Of a stretch of 64,000 nt of DNA, positions 56,278 to 64,000 are shown piece after piece. Numbering within the stretch: the first letter of the stretch is position 1; each line of letters opens with the position of its first letter. The stretch is taken from NCBI RefSeq assembly GCF_022347565.1, contig NZ_JAKRGH010000023.1:1-64000 (forward strand), written 5' to 3'. The notes under the pieces are model-generated. The model made no database searches, was not told the DNA's origin, and saw nothing but the letters and a program-made list of their open reading frames with translations. Made by a program: the position numbers and the translations under genes. The stretch comes from Vibrio sp. Of7-15. GTDB lineage: Bacteria > Pseudomonadota > Gammaproteobacteria > Enterobacterales > Vibrionaceae.

Positions 56278-59057
56278 CCCTCACTGAGTGTGATGAACTG
56301 TTTAGACTCAGTGAGCACTTTTTCCATTTCATCTTGCAGTTCAAAAAGCTCTGGTTCAATGTCATCTTGGCTGCTCCCTGAGCGCAGAGCTTGCTCAATG
56401 GTTTGGCATAGCTGCTTTAGCCTTGGTACTCCACAATATGAGCAACTGCCGTGTAATTTATGGATGTAGTGGCACAGCTCATCTATTGTCAGTGATTTTT
56501 CGTTCAACGCTGTTTCGACTTGGGCGTCTACCTCGGGAATAAAGTCGATTAACATCTGTAACATCTCTTGGGCAAGATCTTCTTTTCCTGCGGCTTGCTT
56601 CAAGGCGACTGTCCAATCGATCGTGTGTTTGGATATGTCTGGTGTTGGTAATGTATCTGGCGCGCGGTTAGTTACTTTTTCAACCAATGCGGTTGAGGTA
56701 TAAGGGTTCCAGTGCGTCAATACTTGCTGCAAAATGTGCTCTTCAATAGGCTTAGTAAGGTAATCATCCATGCCCGCATCCAGTAGCCTTTCTCTCTCTC
56801 CGCTCATTGCATGGGCTGTAACCGCAATAACGGGGGTTTCTGCGTTAAGGGCCAGCTTATGAATTTCTTGACAGGCTGTGACTCCATCCATCTGTGGCAT
56901 TTGAATATCCATCAGAATAATATCAAATTTGGTATGCGTAGCTTGCTCAACAGCTTCGATACCACTGCTGCACGAAATGACGTTATTGACACGCTCTTTG
57001 AGTAGGGCGGTAATGAGTTTAAGGTTGGCCGGGTTATCGTCCACTGCCATAACGGTTAAAGGCAGAGACTCCATATCAGAGACGGTTGTAGCCTCGTTTG
57101 TGTGCTCTAATAACGCTGGGGTAGAAATAAGCGCATCCAGAAGTTTTCGCTTCGACAGCGGTTTAGCTAAACACATGGCAGCACCTGAGTGGATCAGTTG
57201 TTCAGAAAGTGCTAACTCAGTACTTGGTAAGCCCACTAACACTCGCTCACAATGTTGTTCCGCTTTAGTGACGACATTGATGATGATTTCAGAATCCAGC
57301 TGACTACTTGGACTTAGATTGATTAAAGCAAAGTCGTGATGTTCTACTTCATCAGGCATCACAGAGCGGTAAGTCACAAACAAGCCTTCACGAATTAATT
57401 GCTGCTGGATAATCGAGGCCGACTGCATATTTGGCTCGATTAATAACAGTTTCTTATTATGCAGAATTTGATTATCAATTGGCTGAGATAGTGGTAGTTC
57501 GGTAGTGTTTAAACGAATACCAAACCAGAAAGTAGAGCCTTGGTGAAGGCGACTGGTTAAGCCAATTTCGCCACCCATTTGAGAGACGAGTTTTTGAGTG
57601 ATCACAAGGCCCAATCCTGTACCACCATAGCGGCGAGAAATACTGGCATCCGCTTGACTAAAGGCTTGGAACAGCTGCGCTTGTTGGCGCTCTGAAATAC
57701 CAATACCAGTATCTCGAACCACAAATTGAAGCTCGACATTGTCATCACGTATGCTTTTCAGTTCAACGGAGATATCAATGTTGCCACGCTCGGTAAACTT
57801 AATGGAATTACCAATGAGGTTGGTCAGAACCTGTTGAATACGCAGTGGATCCCCAATTAAGCCCGGTGGAATTTTAGGATCCACTTTTAGGGTGATTTCT
57901 AATCCTTTTTCGTGGGCACTTGGCGCTAATAAGCTAACGACTTCATCTAACGAGTCTTGGAATTCAAATGGAATATTTTCCAGTAGTAGTTTACCCGCTT
58001 CTAGTTTCGAGAAGTCGAGAATGTCATTAATGATGGTCAGTAAGTTATTGGCTGAACGCTCGATGGTTTGCAGGTAATCTTGTTGGCTTGCCGATAAACG
58101 AGTTTTGAGCATTTGACGTGTAAAGCCAATGACACCATTAAGTGGCGTACGTAGTTCGTGTGACATGTTGGCCAAAAACTCGGATTTTACACGGGCCGCT
58201 TCTTGTGCGCGTTTTTTGGCAATATCTAACTCAACGTTTTGGATCTCTAACTGTTCTAGTGTTTCTCGTAAATCAGAAGTCGCTTGGTCGATACTTTGTT
58301 GCATTTCGACATGGTATTCAGATAGGGAAATTGCCATGGCGTTAATACCATTTTTTAAGGTATCTAGTTCACCATGTAATTTTCCCTCAATCCGTACATC
58401 CAAATGGCCGCGCCGGATCCTATCGACCACACTAACCATGTGAGAAATTGGCTGGGTGACATCCTGCATTAAGCGGTATGCAAACAAACCGGATAGACTC
58501 ATGCCGAGGATCAAGACCACCAGCGCGGCAAAAATCTCTTGGTATTGCTGCAAGCGAACGGAAGACAAATCCAATTCAATAGCAATGTAACCCAGTGCTT
58601 GGTTGGCGGTTTGTGGGCTGCCAAAAGGGGTAGTGAATTGGCCTTCGGCTAAAATGGGGGCTCGTAGAATGAGTACATCATCATGCAAACTGATGTCCAT
58701 TAACAAAGGAATGGCTTTGTCTTTAGGAAAAGTCAGCATTTCAAAATTGGGGTGAAAATTTGAAGTTACAAACAACTCATGGCGAGCATCGAACACGGCA
58801 ATACTGCGCACGATTTGAGAATGTTTACGGTGGGCGTAGCTAATGAGCCTTCTTACCGCTTCACGACTTTGCTCGGTCATGCCGTATTCACTGGAAATTG
58901 CCAGTGGCTCGATAATACTTGTTCCAGTCGAAATCAATTGAGATTCGAGATCTTTATAACGGTTCATGGTGAAAAAAGCACTTAATAACAAACCGATAAT
59001 AAGAGTTGGAGCTAGAGTTAGCGTGATGACGCGCGCGCGTAAGCCGTACTTGGTCAT
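56274..59057 (-). CDS. barA: Hybrid sensor kinase BarA
   Basis: BarA passes phosphate to UvrY (VarA in Vibrio), which drives the CsrB-type sRNAs. The 927-residue protein starts [15 protein letters not shown]. It has two membrane helices (about 9-31 and 172-192) flanking a periplasmic sensor, then HAMP. The HisKA part has [19 protein letters not shown], with the phospho-His in SHELRT. The ATPase ([13 protein letters not shown]), two receiver-like regions (the second with [17 protein letters not shown]) and the C-terminal Hpt ([12 protein letters not shown]) follow. The ATG at 59057 has AAGAGA upstream and matches the E. coli start. A longer frame begins at 59144. Confidence 0.97.
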   Translation of the reverse strand: MTKYGLRARVITLTLAPTLIIGLLLSAFFTMNRYKDLESQLISTGTSIIEPLAISSEYGMTEQSREAVRRLISYAHRKHSQIVRSIAVFDARHELFVTSNFHPNFEMLTFPKDKAIPLLMDISLHDDVLILRAPILAEGQFTTPFGSPQTANQALGYIAIELDLSSVRLQQYQEIFAALVVLILGMSLSGLFAYRLMQDVTQPISHMVSVVDRIRRGHLDVRIEGKLHGELDTLKNGINAMAISLSEYHVEMQQSIDQATSDLRETLEQLEIQNVELDIAKKRAQEAARVKSEFLANMSHELRTPLNGVIGFTRQMLKTRLSASQQDYLQTIERSANNLLTIINDILDFSKLEAGKLLLENIPFEFQDSLDEVVSLLAPSAHEKGLEITLKVDPKIPPGLIGDPLRIQQVLTNLIGNSIKFTERGNIDISVELKSIRDDNVELQFVVRDTGIGISERQQAQLFQAFSQADASISRRYGGTGLGLVITQKLVSQMGGEIGLTSRLHQGSTFWFGIRLNTTELPLSQPIDNQILHNKKLLLIEPNMQSASIIQQQLIREGLFVTYRSVMPDEVEHHDFALINLSPSSQLDSEIIINVVTKAEQHCERVLVGLPSTELALSEQLIHSGAAMCLAKPLSKRKLLDALISTPALLEHTNEATTVSDMESLPLTVMAVDDNPANLKLITALLKERVNNVISCSSGIEAVEQATHTKFDIILMDIQMPQMDGVTACQEIHKLALNAETPVIAVTAHAMSGERERLLDAGMDDYLTKPIEEHILQQVLTHWNPYTSTALVEKVTNRAPDTLPTPDISKHTIDWTVALKQAAGKEDLAQEMLQMLIDFIPEVDAQVETALNEKSLTIDELCHYIHKLHGSCSYCGVPRLKQLCQTIEQALRSGSSQDDIEPELFELQDEMEKVLTESKQFITLSEG

Positions 59058-59236
59058 GATTCTCTTAATTGCAAAATTAATGTTCTGTGGGAAAATGGCT
59101 ACTTGTTCAGTCGCTAGCTTAATCAAGTAATGATGATTCGACAATCAATCAATGCTTGAACAGTGAATCAATAGCGCACTTTGAGATGTAAAGCTTCTAA
59201 ATGACAGAAGCAATTAAACTGTAGGTAAACACTGTT

Positions 59237-60565
59237 ATGGCACGCTTTTTCAAGCCACAAAAACGCACCACTGTAGATAAAAAACACAAAGCAATAATGA
59301 TCGAGCGTTTGGATCATGCAGGTGCAGGCATTGGTTTTCTTGATAAGAAACTTATTTTTGTTGATGGTGTGTTGCCCGGTGAAAAAGCGGTGGTTCAGTT
59401 AACAGAGCAAAAGAAAAGCTACGCAAAAGCCAAGCTGATAAAGCTGCAATCTCAAAGTAATGAGCGTATTGAGCCATTTTGTCAGCATTATCGCCAGTGC
59501 GGTGGCTGTAACTTACAGCACCTAAGCCACGAAGGGCAGGTTGCGGCAAAAGAAGCATCGTTAGCGGAGTTAATGAATAAGTTTGCAGGTGCCGATTTAA
59601 AACAAGCTGAGGCGATTGTGGCTGGCGATAAAGGCTATCGTCGACGTGCGCGTTTTAGTTTGATGTTTGATAAAAACACCAAGCAACTGAAAATGGGTTT
59701 TCGTAAAAAGCAAAGCAAAGAGATTGTCGATGTACGTCATTGCCCTGTTTTAGTGCCGTCTTTGGATGAGCTGTTAAATGAACTTTATGCCCTGTTAAGC
59801 CAGCTAAAAGCCTATAAAGATCTTGGGCATGTTGAGCTTGTTGAAGCAGAAAATGGTCGCGTTTGTTTACTGCGTCATTTAAAGCCGCTGAAAGAGCAAG
59901 ATAAAACGGCATTATTGAATTTTGCCCAACAGCATGATCTGATTTTGTATTTAGCATCATCACCAGAACACTGTGAACGTGTGGTTGGGGATGAACCTTA
60001 CTATTCAATGAATGGAGCAAAGCTGAACTTTTCTCCACAAAACTTCATTCAGGTAAATAAAACCGTGAATGAAAAAATGGTCGCACAAGCTCTGCAATGG
60101 TTAGATGTTCAAAAGGACGATCGTGTTTTAGATTTGTTCTGTGGCTTAGGTAACTTTAGCTTGCCTTTGGCCCAAAAAGCGTCGGCTGTGGTTGGTGTTG
60201 AAGGGGTTGATGAGATGGTTGAGCGTGCGACTGAGAATGCGAAACAAAATCAGTTATCTAACGCTGAGTTTTACCAAGCAGATTTAGAGCAAGATATAAC
60301 CAACCAAGTGTGGGCAAAGGCCAAATTTTCAAAAATATTACTCGATCCGGCACGAGCAGGGGCTGCCGGGGTCATGGAATATGTGGCAGAATTAAATGCT
60401 CAATCAGTTGTTTATGTTTCTTGCAACCCTGCGACGCTGGCACGAGATAGCCAAGTATTATTACAACGCGGGTATAAATTACATAAGTTAGGTATGCTTG
60501 ATATGTTCCCTCATACAGGGCACTTGGAATCCATGGCACTTTTTGTCAAACAAGCAGCCAAATAA
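59237..60565 (+). CDS. rlmD: 23S rRNA (uracil1939-C5)-methyltransferase
   Basis: RlmD makes m5U1939 in 23S rRNA. The 442-residue protein has an N-terminal TRAM-like domain and an iron-sulphur cluster with CQHYRQCGGCNLQH. The SAM-methyltransferase domain has VLDLFCGLGNFSLPLA, DPARAGAAG and the catalytic Cys in VYVSCNPATLARD. It precedes relA by 29 bp, as in E. coli. Confidence 0.97.
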   Translation: MARFFKPQKRTTVDKKHKAIMIERLDHAGAGIGFLDKKLIFVDGVLPGEKAVVQLTEQKKSYAKAKLIKLQSQSNERIEPFCQHYRQCGGCNLQHLSHEGQVAAKEASLAELMNKFAGADLKQAEAIVAGDKGYRRRARFSLMFDKNTKQLKMGFRKKQSKEIVDVRHCPVLVPSLDELLNELYALLSQLKAYKDLGHVELVEAENGRVCLLRHLKPLKEQDKTALLNFAQQHDLILYLASSPEHCERVVGDEPYYSMNGAKLNFSPQNFIQVNKTVNEKMVAQALQWLDVQKDDRVLDLFCGLGNFSLPLAQKASAVVGVEGVDEMVERATENAKQNQLSNAEFYQADLEQDITNQVWAKAKFSKILLDPARAGAAGVMEYVAELNAQSVVYVSCNPATLARDSQVLLQRGYKLHKLGMLDMFPHTGHLESMALFVKQAAK

Positions 60566-60594
60566 ACACCTTTAAAGAAAACAGGATAGAAGAC

Positions 60595-62817
60595 ATGGTC
60601 GCGGTTCGCGGTGCACACTTAAAGGAAAATGAGCAATTCGAGCTTCAGGGCTGGATTGATAGCTTAGGTCAAGATGCGAAAACATCACAGAAGCTGAGTA
60701 AGGTTTATCAGTATTGTGAAACGCTTACAAATGGATTGGATCTAGGGCCGTTGCTGTTGTGGCGAGGACGAGAAATGATCGAAATCCTCATTACTTTAAG
60801 CATGGACCGTGCGACGTTGATGTCAGCTCAACTCTTTCCGCTGGTCGCTGGTGGCGTTTTGGATCGCGAAGAGCTTACTGAGCAGTACGGCAAAGAAGTG
60901 GCTAAGTTGATTGATGGTGTTGATGAAATGGCTGCCATTGGTCACCTTAATGTGACGCAAGACGGAACAGCAACGTCGTCTCAGGTGGATAACGTTCGTC
61001 GAATGTTGCTTTCTATGGTTGATGATTTCCGCTGTGTGGTGATTAAGCTGGCTGAGCGTATTTGTAATCTACGTGAAGTAAAAAATGAGCCTGATGAAGT
61101 ACGTCAAGCCGCTGCAAAAGAGTGCGCAAATATTTATGCGCCACTAGCAAACCGTTTAGGTATTGGTCAGCTGAAGTGGGAAATTGAAGATTACGCGTTC
61201 CGCTATCAGCATTCGGACACCTATAAGCAAATTGCTAAGCAGTTGTCTGAGCGACGTATTGTACGTGAGCAGTACATTTCTGATTTTGTTACTGATCTGT
61301 CGGATTCAATGTCAAAATCGAACATTGATGCTGAAGTGAGCGGTCGACCAAAACACATCTACAGCATTTGGCGAAAAATGCAGAAAAAAGGCTTAGCGTT
61401 TGATGAGCTTTTTGATGTTCGGGCAGTGCGAATTATTGCTGCGCAATTGCAAGACTGTTATGCCGCACTAGGTGCTGTTCATACGAAATATCGTCATTTA
61501 CCAAGTGAATTTGATGACTATGTGGCTAACCCTAAGCCAAACGGCTACCAGTCTATCCATACCGTAGTGTTAGGGCCTGAAGGCAAAACCATTGAAATTC
61601 AGATCCGTACTAAGCAAATGCACGAAGAATCTGAATTAGGGGTGGCAGCTCACTGGAAATACAAAGAAGGCTCGACGGCGGGTCGTAGTGGCTACGACGA
61701 GAAAATCACTTGGCTACGTAAACTGTTGGATTGGCAAGAAGAGATGTCGGATTCTGGTGAAATGCTGGATGAGCTTCGTAGCCAAGTGTTTGATGATCGC
61801 GTGTATGCCTTTACACCTAAAGGGGATGTGGTGGACTTGCCAACAGGGTCAACGCCTTTGGATTTTGCATACCATATTCACTCAGAAGTTGGGCATCGTT
61901 GTATCGGTGCGAAAGTTGGTGGTCGTATCGTGCCATTTACCCATGTACTGAAAATGGGTGATCAAGTTGAAATCATCACGCAAAAAGAGCCAAACCCTTC
62001 TCGTGACTGGTTAAACCCGAGCTTAGGTTTTGTGCATTCTGGGCGTGCTCGTGCCAAGATCAATGCGTGGTATCGTAAGCAGGGCCGTGAGAAAAACCTC
62101 GTTGCAGGTAAAGAAATTCTTGAAAATGAATTAGCGAAAATTGGTGCCACGTTAAAAGACGCGGAAGAGTACGCATTAAAACGATTTAACGTAAATACAC
62201 CGGATGAGCTGTATGCTGGTGTCGGCAGCGGTGACTTGCGTATTAATCAGATTGTTAATCACATTAATGCGCTAGTGAATAAGCCAAGCGCAGAAGAAGA
62301 AGATCAGCAGTTATTAGAAAAGCTGCAAGAGTCGGAAGCGAAGACCCCAGCAGCCAGCAAACCACAGCGCGATGCTGTTGTGGTTGAAGGGGTGGATAAC
62401 TTGATGACTCACCTTGCTCGTTGTTGTCAGCCAATTCCTGGTGATGGTATTTCAGGTTATATCACTCAAGGGCGTGGTATTTCTGTTCATCGCAGCGATT
62501 GTGAGCAACTGGAAGAGCTTCGTCATCACGCACCAGAGCGTATTATAGATACGGTGTGGGGGGGCGGCTTTGTAGGTTCTTACATTTTAACTTTACGTGT
62601 TACAGCCATGGAACGGACAGGTCTACTAAAAGATGTTACGACGTTACTGGCCAACGAAAAAATAAAAGTCTCTGGTATGAAGAGCAGAACAGACTATAAA
62701 AAACAGTTGTCAGTAATGGACTTTGATTTAGAGGTCACCAATATTGATATTCTGAGTCGGGTGATCACCCGAGTTGAACAAATCAGAGACGTAGTGACAG
62801 CACAGCGTTTAGGTTAG
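60595..62817 (+). CDS. relA: GTP pyrophosphokinase RelA
   Basis: RelA makes (p)ppGpp when uncharged tRNA occupies the ribosomal A site. The 740-residue protein has a degenerate hydrolase domain (about 50-200), with no intact HD pair in the ISLSMDRATLMSAQL-like segment (here LSMDRATLMSAQLFP). The synthetase motif RPKHIYSIWRKMQKKG and FDVRAVRIIA come next. TGS (KGDVVDLPTGSTPLDFAYHI) and a C-terminal zinc-finger plus ACT region follow. RelA is inferred over SpoT because of the degenerate hydrolase and the place next to rlmD and mazG. Confidence 0.95.
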   Translation: MVAVRGAHLKENEQFELQGWIDSLGQDAKTSQKLSKVYQYCETLTNGLDLGPLLLWRGREMIEILITLSMDRATLMSAQLFPLVAGGVLDREELTEQYGKEVAKLIDGVDEMAAIGHLNVTQDGTATSSQVDNVRRMLLSMVDDFRCVVIKLAERICNLREVKNEPDEVRQAAAKECANIYAPLANRLGIGQLKWEIEDYAFRYQHSDTYKQIAKQLSERRIVREQYISDFVTDLSDSMSKSNIDAEVSGRPKHIYSIWRKMQKKGLAFDELFDVRAVRIIAAQLQDCYAALGAVHTKYRHLPSEFDDYVANPKPNGYQSIHTVVLGPEGKTIEIQIRTKQMHEESELGVAAHWKYKEGSTAGRSGYDEKITWLRKLLDWQEEMSDSGEMLDELRSQVFDDRVYAFTPKGDVVDLPTGSTPLDFAYHIHSEVGHRCIGAKVGGRIVPFTHVLKMGDQVEIITQKEPNPSRDWLNPSLGFVHSGRARAKINAWYRKQGREKNLVAGKEILENELAKIGATLKDAEEYALKRFNVNTPDELYAGVGSGDLRINQIVNHINALVNKPSAEEEDQQLLEKLQESEAKTPAASKPQRDAVVVEGVDNLMTHLARCCQPIPGDGISGYITQGRGISVHRSDCEQLEELRHHAPERIIDTVWGGGFVGSYILTLRVTAMERTGLLKDVTTLLANEKIKVSGMKSRTDYKKQLSVMDFDLEVTNIDILSRVITRVEQIRDVVTAQRLG

Positions 62818-62839
62818 GGCTGCTCTTATCACATAACAG

Positions 62840-62872
62840 AAGCCAGTAAGTGCATCACTTGCTGGCTTTTTT
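62840..62872 (+). terminator. Terminator after relA
   Basis: A 13-bp stem with one wobble pair (62840-62852 with 62856-62867) closes a tight three-base loop and is followed by T. It begins 23 bp after relA. The next gene, mazG, starts 86 bp later; the mazEF toxin-antitoxin genes found at this place in E. coli are absent. Confidence 0.85.
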
Positions 62873-62957
62873 ATTGGATCAACAGTAGGAATGAAAATCT
62901 TACATCATAAGCTCCCAGCATATTGTGATAAACAAAATTAACTTTGAGGATAAATAG

Positions 62958-63767
62958 ATGACCACACAAACATCTTTGGATGAATTACTTTCAATTATGT
63001 CAGCACTACGCGATGAAGAGTCGGGTTGTCCTTGGGACAAAAAACAAACCTTTGACACTATTGTGCCGCATACCATCGAAGAAACTTATGAAGTGGTGGA
63101 TGCCATTGAGAATAAAGATTGGTCAAACCTGCAAGAAGAATTAGGAGATTTACTCTTCCAAGTTGTGTTTTACAGTCAATTAGCGAAAGAAAAAGGGCTG
63201 TTTGACTTTAATGATGTGGTTGAAGGGATCAATGAAAAGTTAGTCCGTCGTCATCCTCATGTTTTTTCAGATGCTGAGTTTGAGAGTGATGAAGCAATTG
63301 CCGCTAACTGGGAAGCTGAAAAAGCCAAAGAAAAAGCACAGAAAAATAAGCAAGAGTCCGATGATAGTATTCTTAGCTCGATTCCAAAGGCATTACCTGC
63401 GCTTTCAAGAGCAATAAAACTGCAAAAACGGTGTGCTAAGTTTGGTTTTGACTGGGAAACGCTTGGTCCAGTTGCGGATAAAGTACGTGAAGAAGTGGAT
63501 GAAGTGCTAGATGAAGCGCTGAAAATCGACCCCGCAGAACAAAAAATAGAAGAAGAGTTAGGGGACTTATTATTTGCTACAGTTAATATGGTTCGTCATC
63601 TAGGCCAAGACCCGGAATCAGCGCTTCGTAAGGCTAATAATAAGTTTGAACGCCGCTTTCGAGGGGTTGAAAGTTTAGTGGCAGCGCAAGGAAAAGAGCT
63701 ACAAGATTGTACTTTAGATGAGCTGGATGCCGAATGGGAAAATGTGAAACGTGTTGAGCGGAATTGA
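62958..63767 (+). CDS. mazG: Nucleoside triphosphate pyrophosphohydrolase MazG
   Basis: MazG hydrolyses NTPs and dNTPs to monophosphates and may lower ppGpp levels by degrading precursors. The 269-residue protein has two MazG domains. The first has [20 protein letters not shown] and [19 protein letters not shown], the second [13 protein letters not shown] and [17 protein letters not shown]. The paired E-x2-E/EELGDLL motifs bind magnesium. It lies upstream of pyrG, 131 bp away. Confidence 0.97.
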   Translation: MTTQTSLDELLSIMSALRDEESGCPWDKKQTFDTIVPHTIEETYEVVDAIENKDWSNLQEELGDLLFQVVFYSQLAKEKGLFDFNDVVEGINEKLVRRHPHVFSDAEFESDEAIAANWEAEKAKEKAQKNKQESDDSILSSIPKALPALSRAIKLQKRCAKFGFDWETLGPVADKVREEVDEVLDEALKIDPAEQKIEEELGDLLFATVNMVRHLGQDPESALRKANNKFERRFRGVESLVAAQGKELQDCTLDELDAEWENVKRVERN

Positions 63768-63810
63768 TTTGAAGCAAAAAATAAATCAGATAACTGTGAT
63801 ACTTTTCACG

Positions 63811-63839
63811 TTGTGGCGATAAGGTGGATCTGGTATATT
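63811..63839 (+). promoter_or_regulatory. Possible sigma-70 promoter of pyrG
   Basis: A -35-like TTGTGG (63811-63816) and a -10 TATATT (63834-63839) are 17 bp apart, about 58 bp before the pyrG start. The -10 box is good and the -35 is weak. Use is inferred from position. Confidence 0.5.
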
Positions 63840-63897
63840 TATTTCCCGTCCAGATAATTTCCATTTTAACCCTCATTAAACCAACTTCAGGTTACGT

Positions 63898-64000
63898 ATG
63901 ACGACGAATTACATTTTTGTTACTGGCGGGGTTGTATCCTCTCTAGGTAAAGGTATTGCAGCAGCATCATTAGCGGCTATTTTAGAAGCACGTGGCTTAA
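63898..64000 (+). CDS. pyrG: CTP synthase, N-terminal part (cut by window end)
   Basis: The first 34 codons give [19 protein letters not shown] after the Met, then [14 protein letters not shown], which is the P-loop-containing amidoligase start of CTP synthase (UTP plus glutamine and ATP to CTP). The rest lies beyond the window. It follows mazG as in E. coli. An SD-like AGGT stands seven bases before the ATG. Confidence 0.96.

Noticed and set aside
62818..62957. mazEF toxin-antitoxin genes between relA and mazG
   Set aside because: The gap is only 140 bp and holds a terminator; no coding frame fits.

Overview
The window is a stretch of core chromosome from a gamma-proteobacterium of the Vibrionaceae. 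Two things point there. Gene order matches the E. coli neighbourhoods mltC-yggX-mutY-trmB, endA-rsmE-gshB-yqgE-ruvX, epd-pgk-fbaA-mscS-argO-argP, zapA-6S RNA-fau, rpoE-rseABC-lepA-lepB-rnc-era-recO-pdxJ-acpS and barA-rlmD-relA-mazG-pyrG. In addition, features usual in Vibrio and Photobacterium are present: pilT-pilU beside yggS-proC, a DUF4426 gene, and secreted endonuclease I beside rsmE. Base composition looks moderately AT-rich. I cannot fix the genus from sequence alone. I saw no phage, insertion sequence, integron or CRISPR array.

Layout. 1-400: minus-strand tRNA cluster (partial Phe-like, Thr, Phe) with two good sigma-70 promoters. 400-16900: cell-wall, repair, tRNA/rRNA modification, nucleotide clean-up, proline, glutathione and type IV pilus retraction genes. 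17000-20000: a lineage-specific pair, a periplasmic binding protein followed by a membrane diguanylate cyclase, sitting between endA and sprT. 20000-28000: metK divergent from tkt, then epd, pgk and fbaA. The metK-tkt gap holds MetJ-type boxes plus two LacI-family (PurR-like) palindromes, and a third such palindrome precedes fbaA. 28000-35400: mscS, a YbaK-like protein, argO/argP with two LysR-type dyads between them, yggE, serA, rpiA, fau, 6S RNA and zapA. 35600-45200: ygfB, ubiH, ubiI, a gcvH without gcvT or gcvP beside it, an orphan LysR regulator, ygfZ, sdhE-ygfX and a chemoreceptor. 45200-56300: nadB, the sigma-E operon with a recognisable sigma-E autoregulatory promoter, then the lepA to acpS block. 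56300-64000: barA, rlmD, relA, mazG and the start of pyrG.

How the genes work together. Several blocks form pathways: glycolysis and pentose phosphate (tkt, epd, pgk, fbaA, rpiA), envelope stress (rpoE-rseABC), ubiquinone ring hydroxylation (ubiH, ubiI), iron-sulphur, flavin and haem maturation (yggX, hemW, ygfZ, sdhE), stringent and carbon-storage signalling (relA, barA) and c-di-GMP signalling (the binding protein and cyclase pair).

Nothing here is clearly a new defence or mobile system. The best candidate for an under-described system is the binding protein and cyclase pair at 17039-19955. Next most interesting are the shared palindromes around tkt and fbaA, the paired dyads between argO and argP, and the fau Shine-Dalgarno-like sequence buried in the closing stem of 6S RNA.
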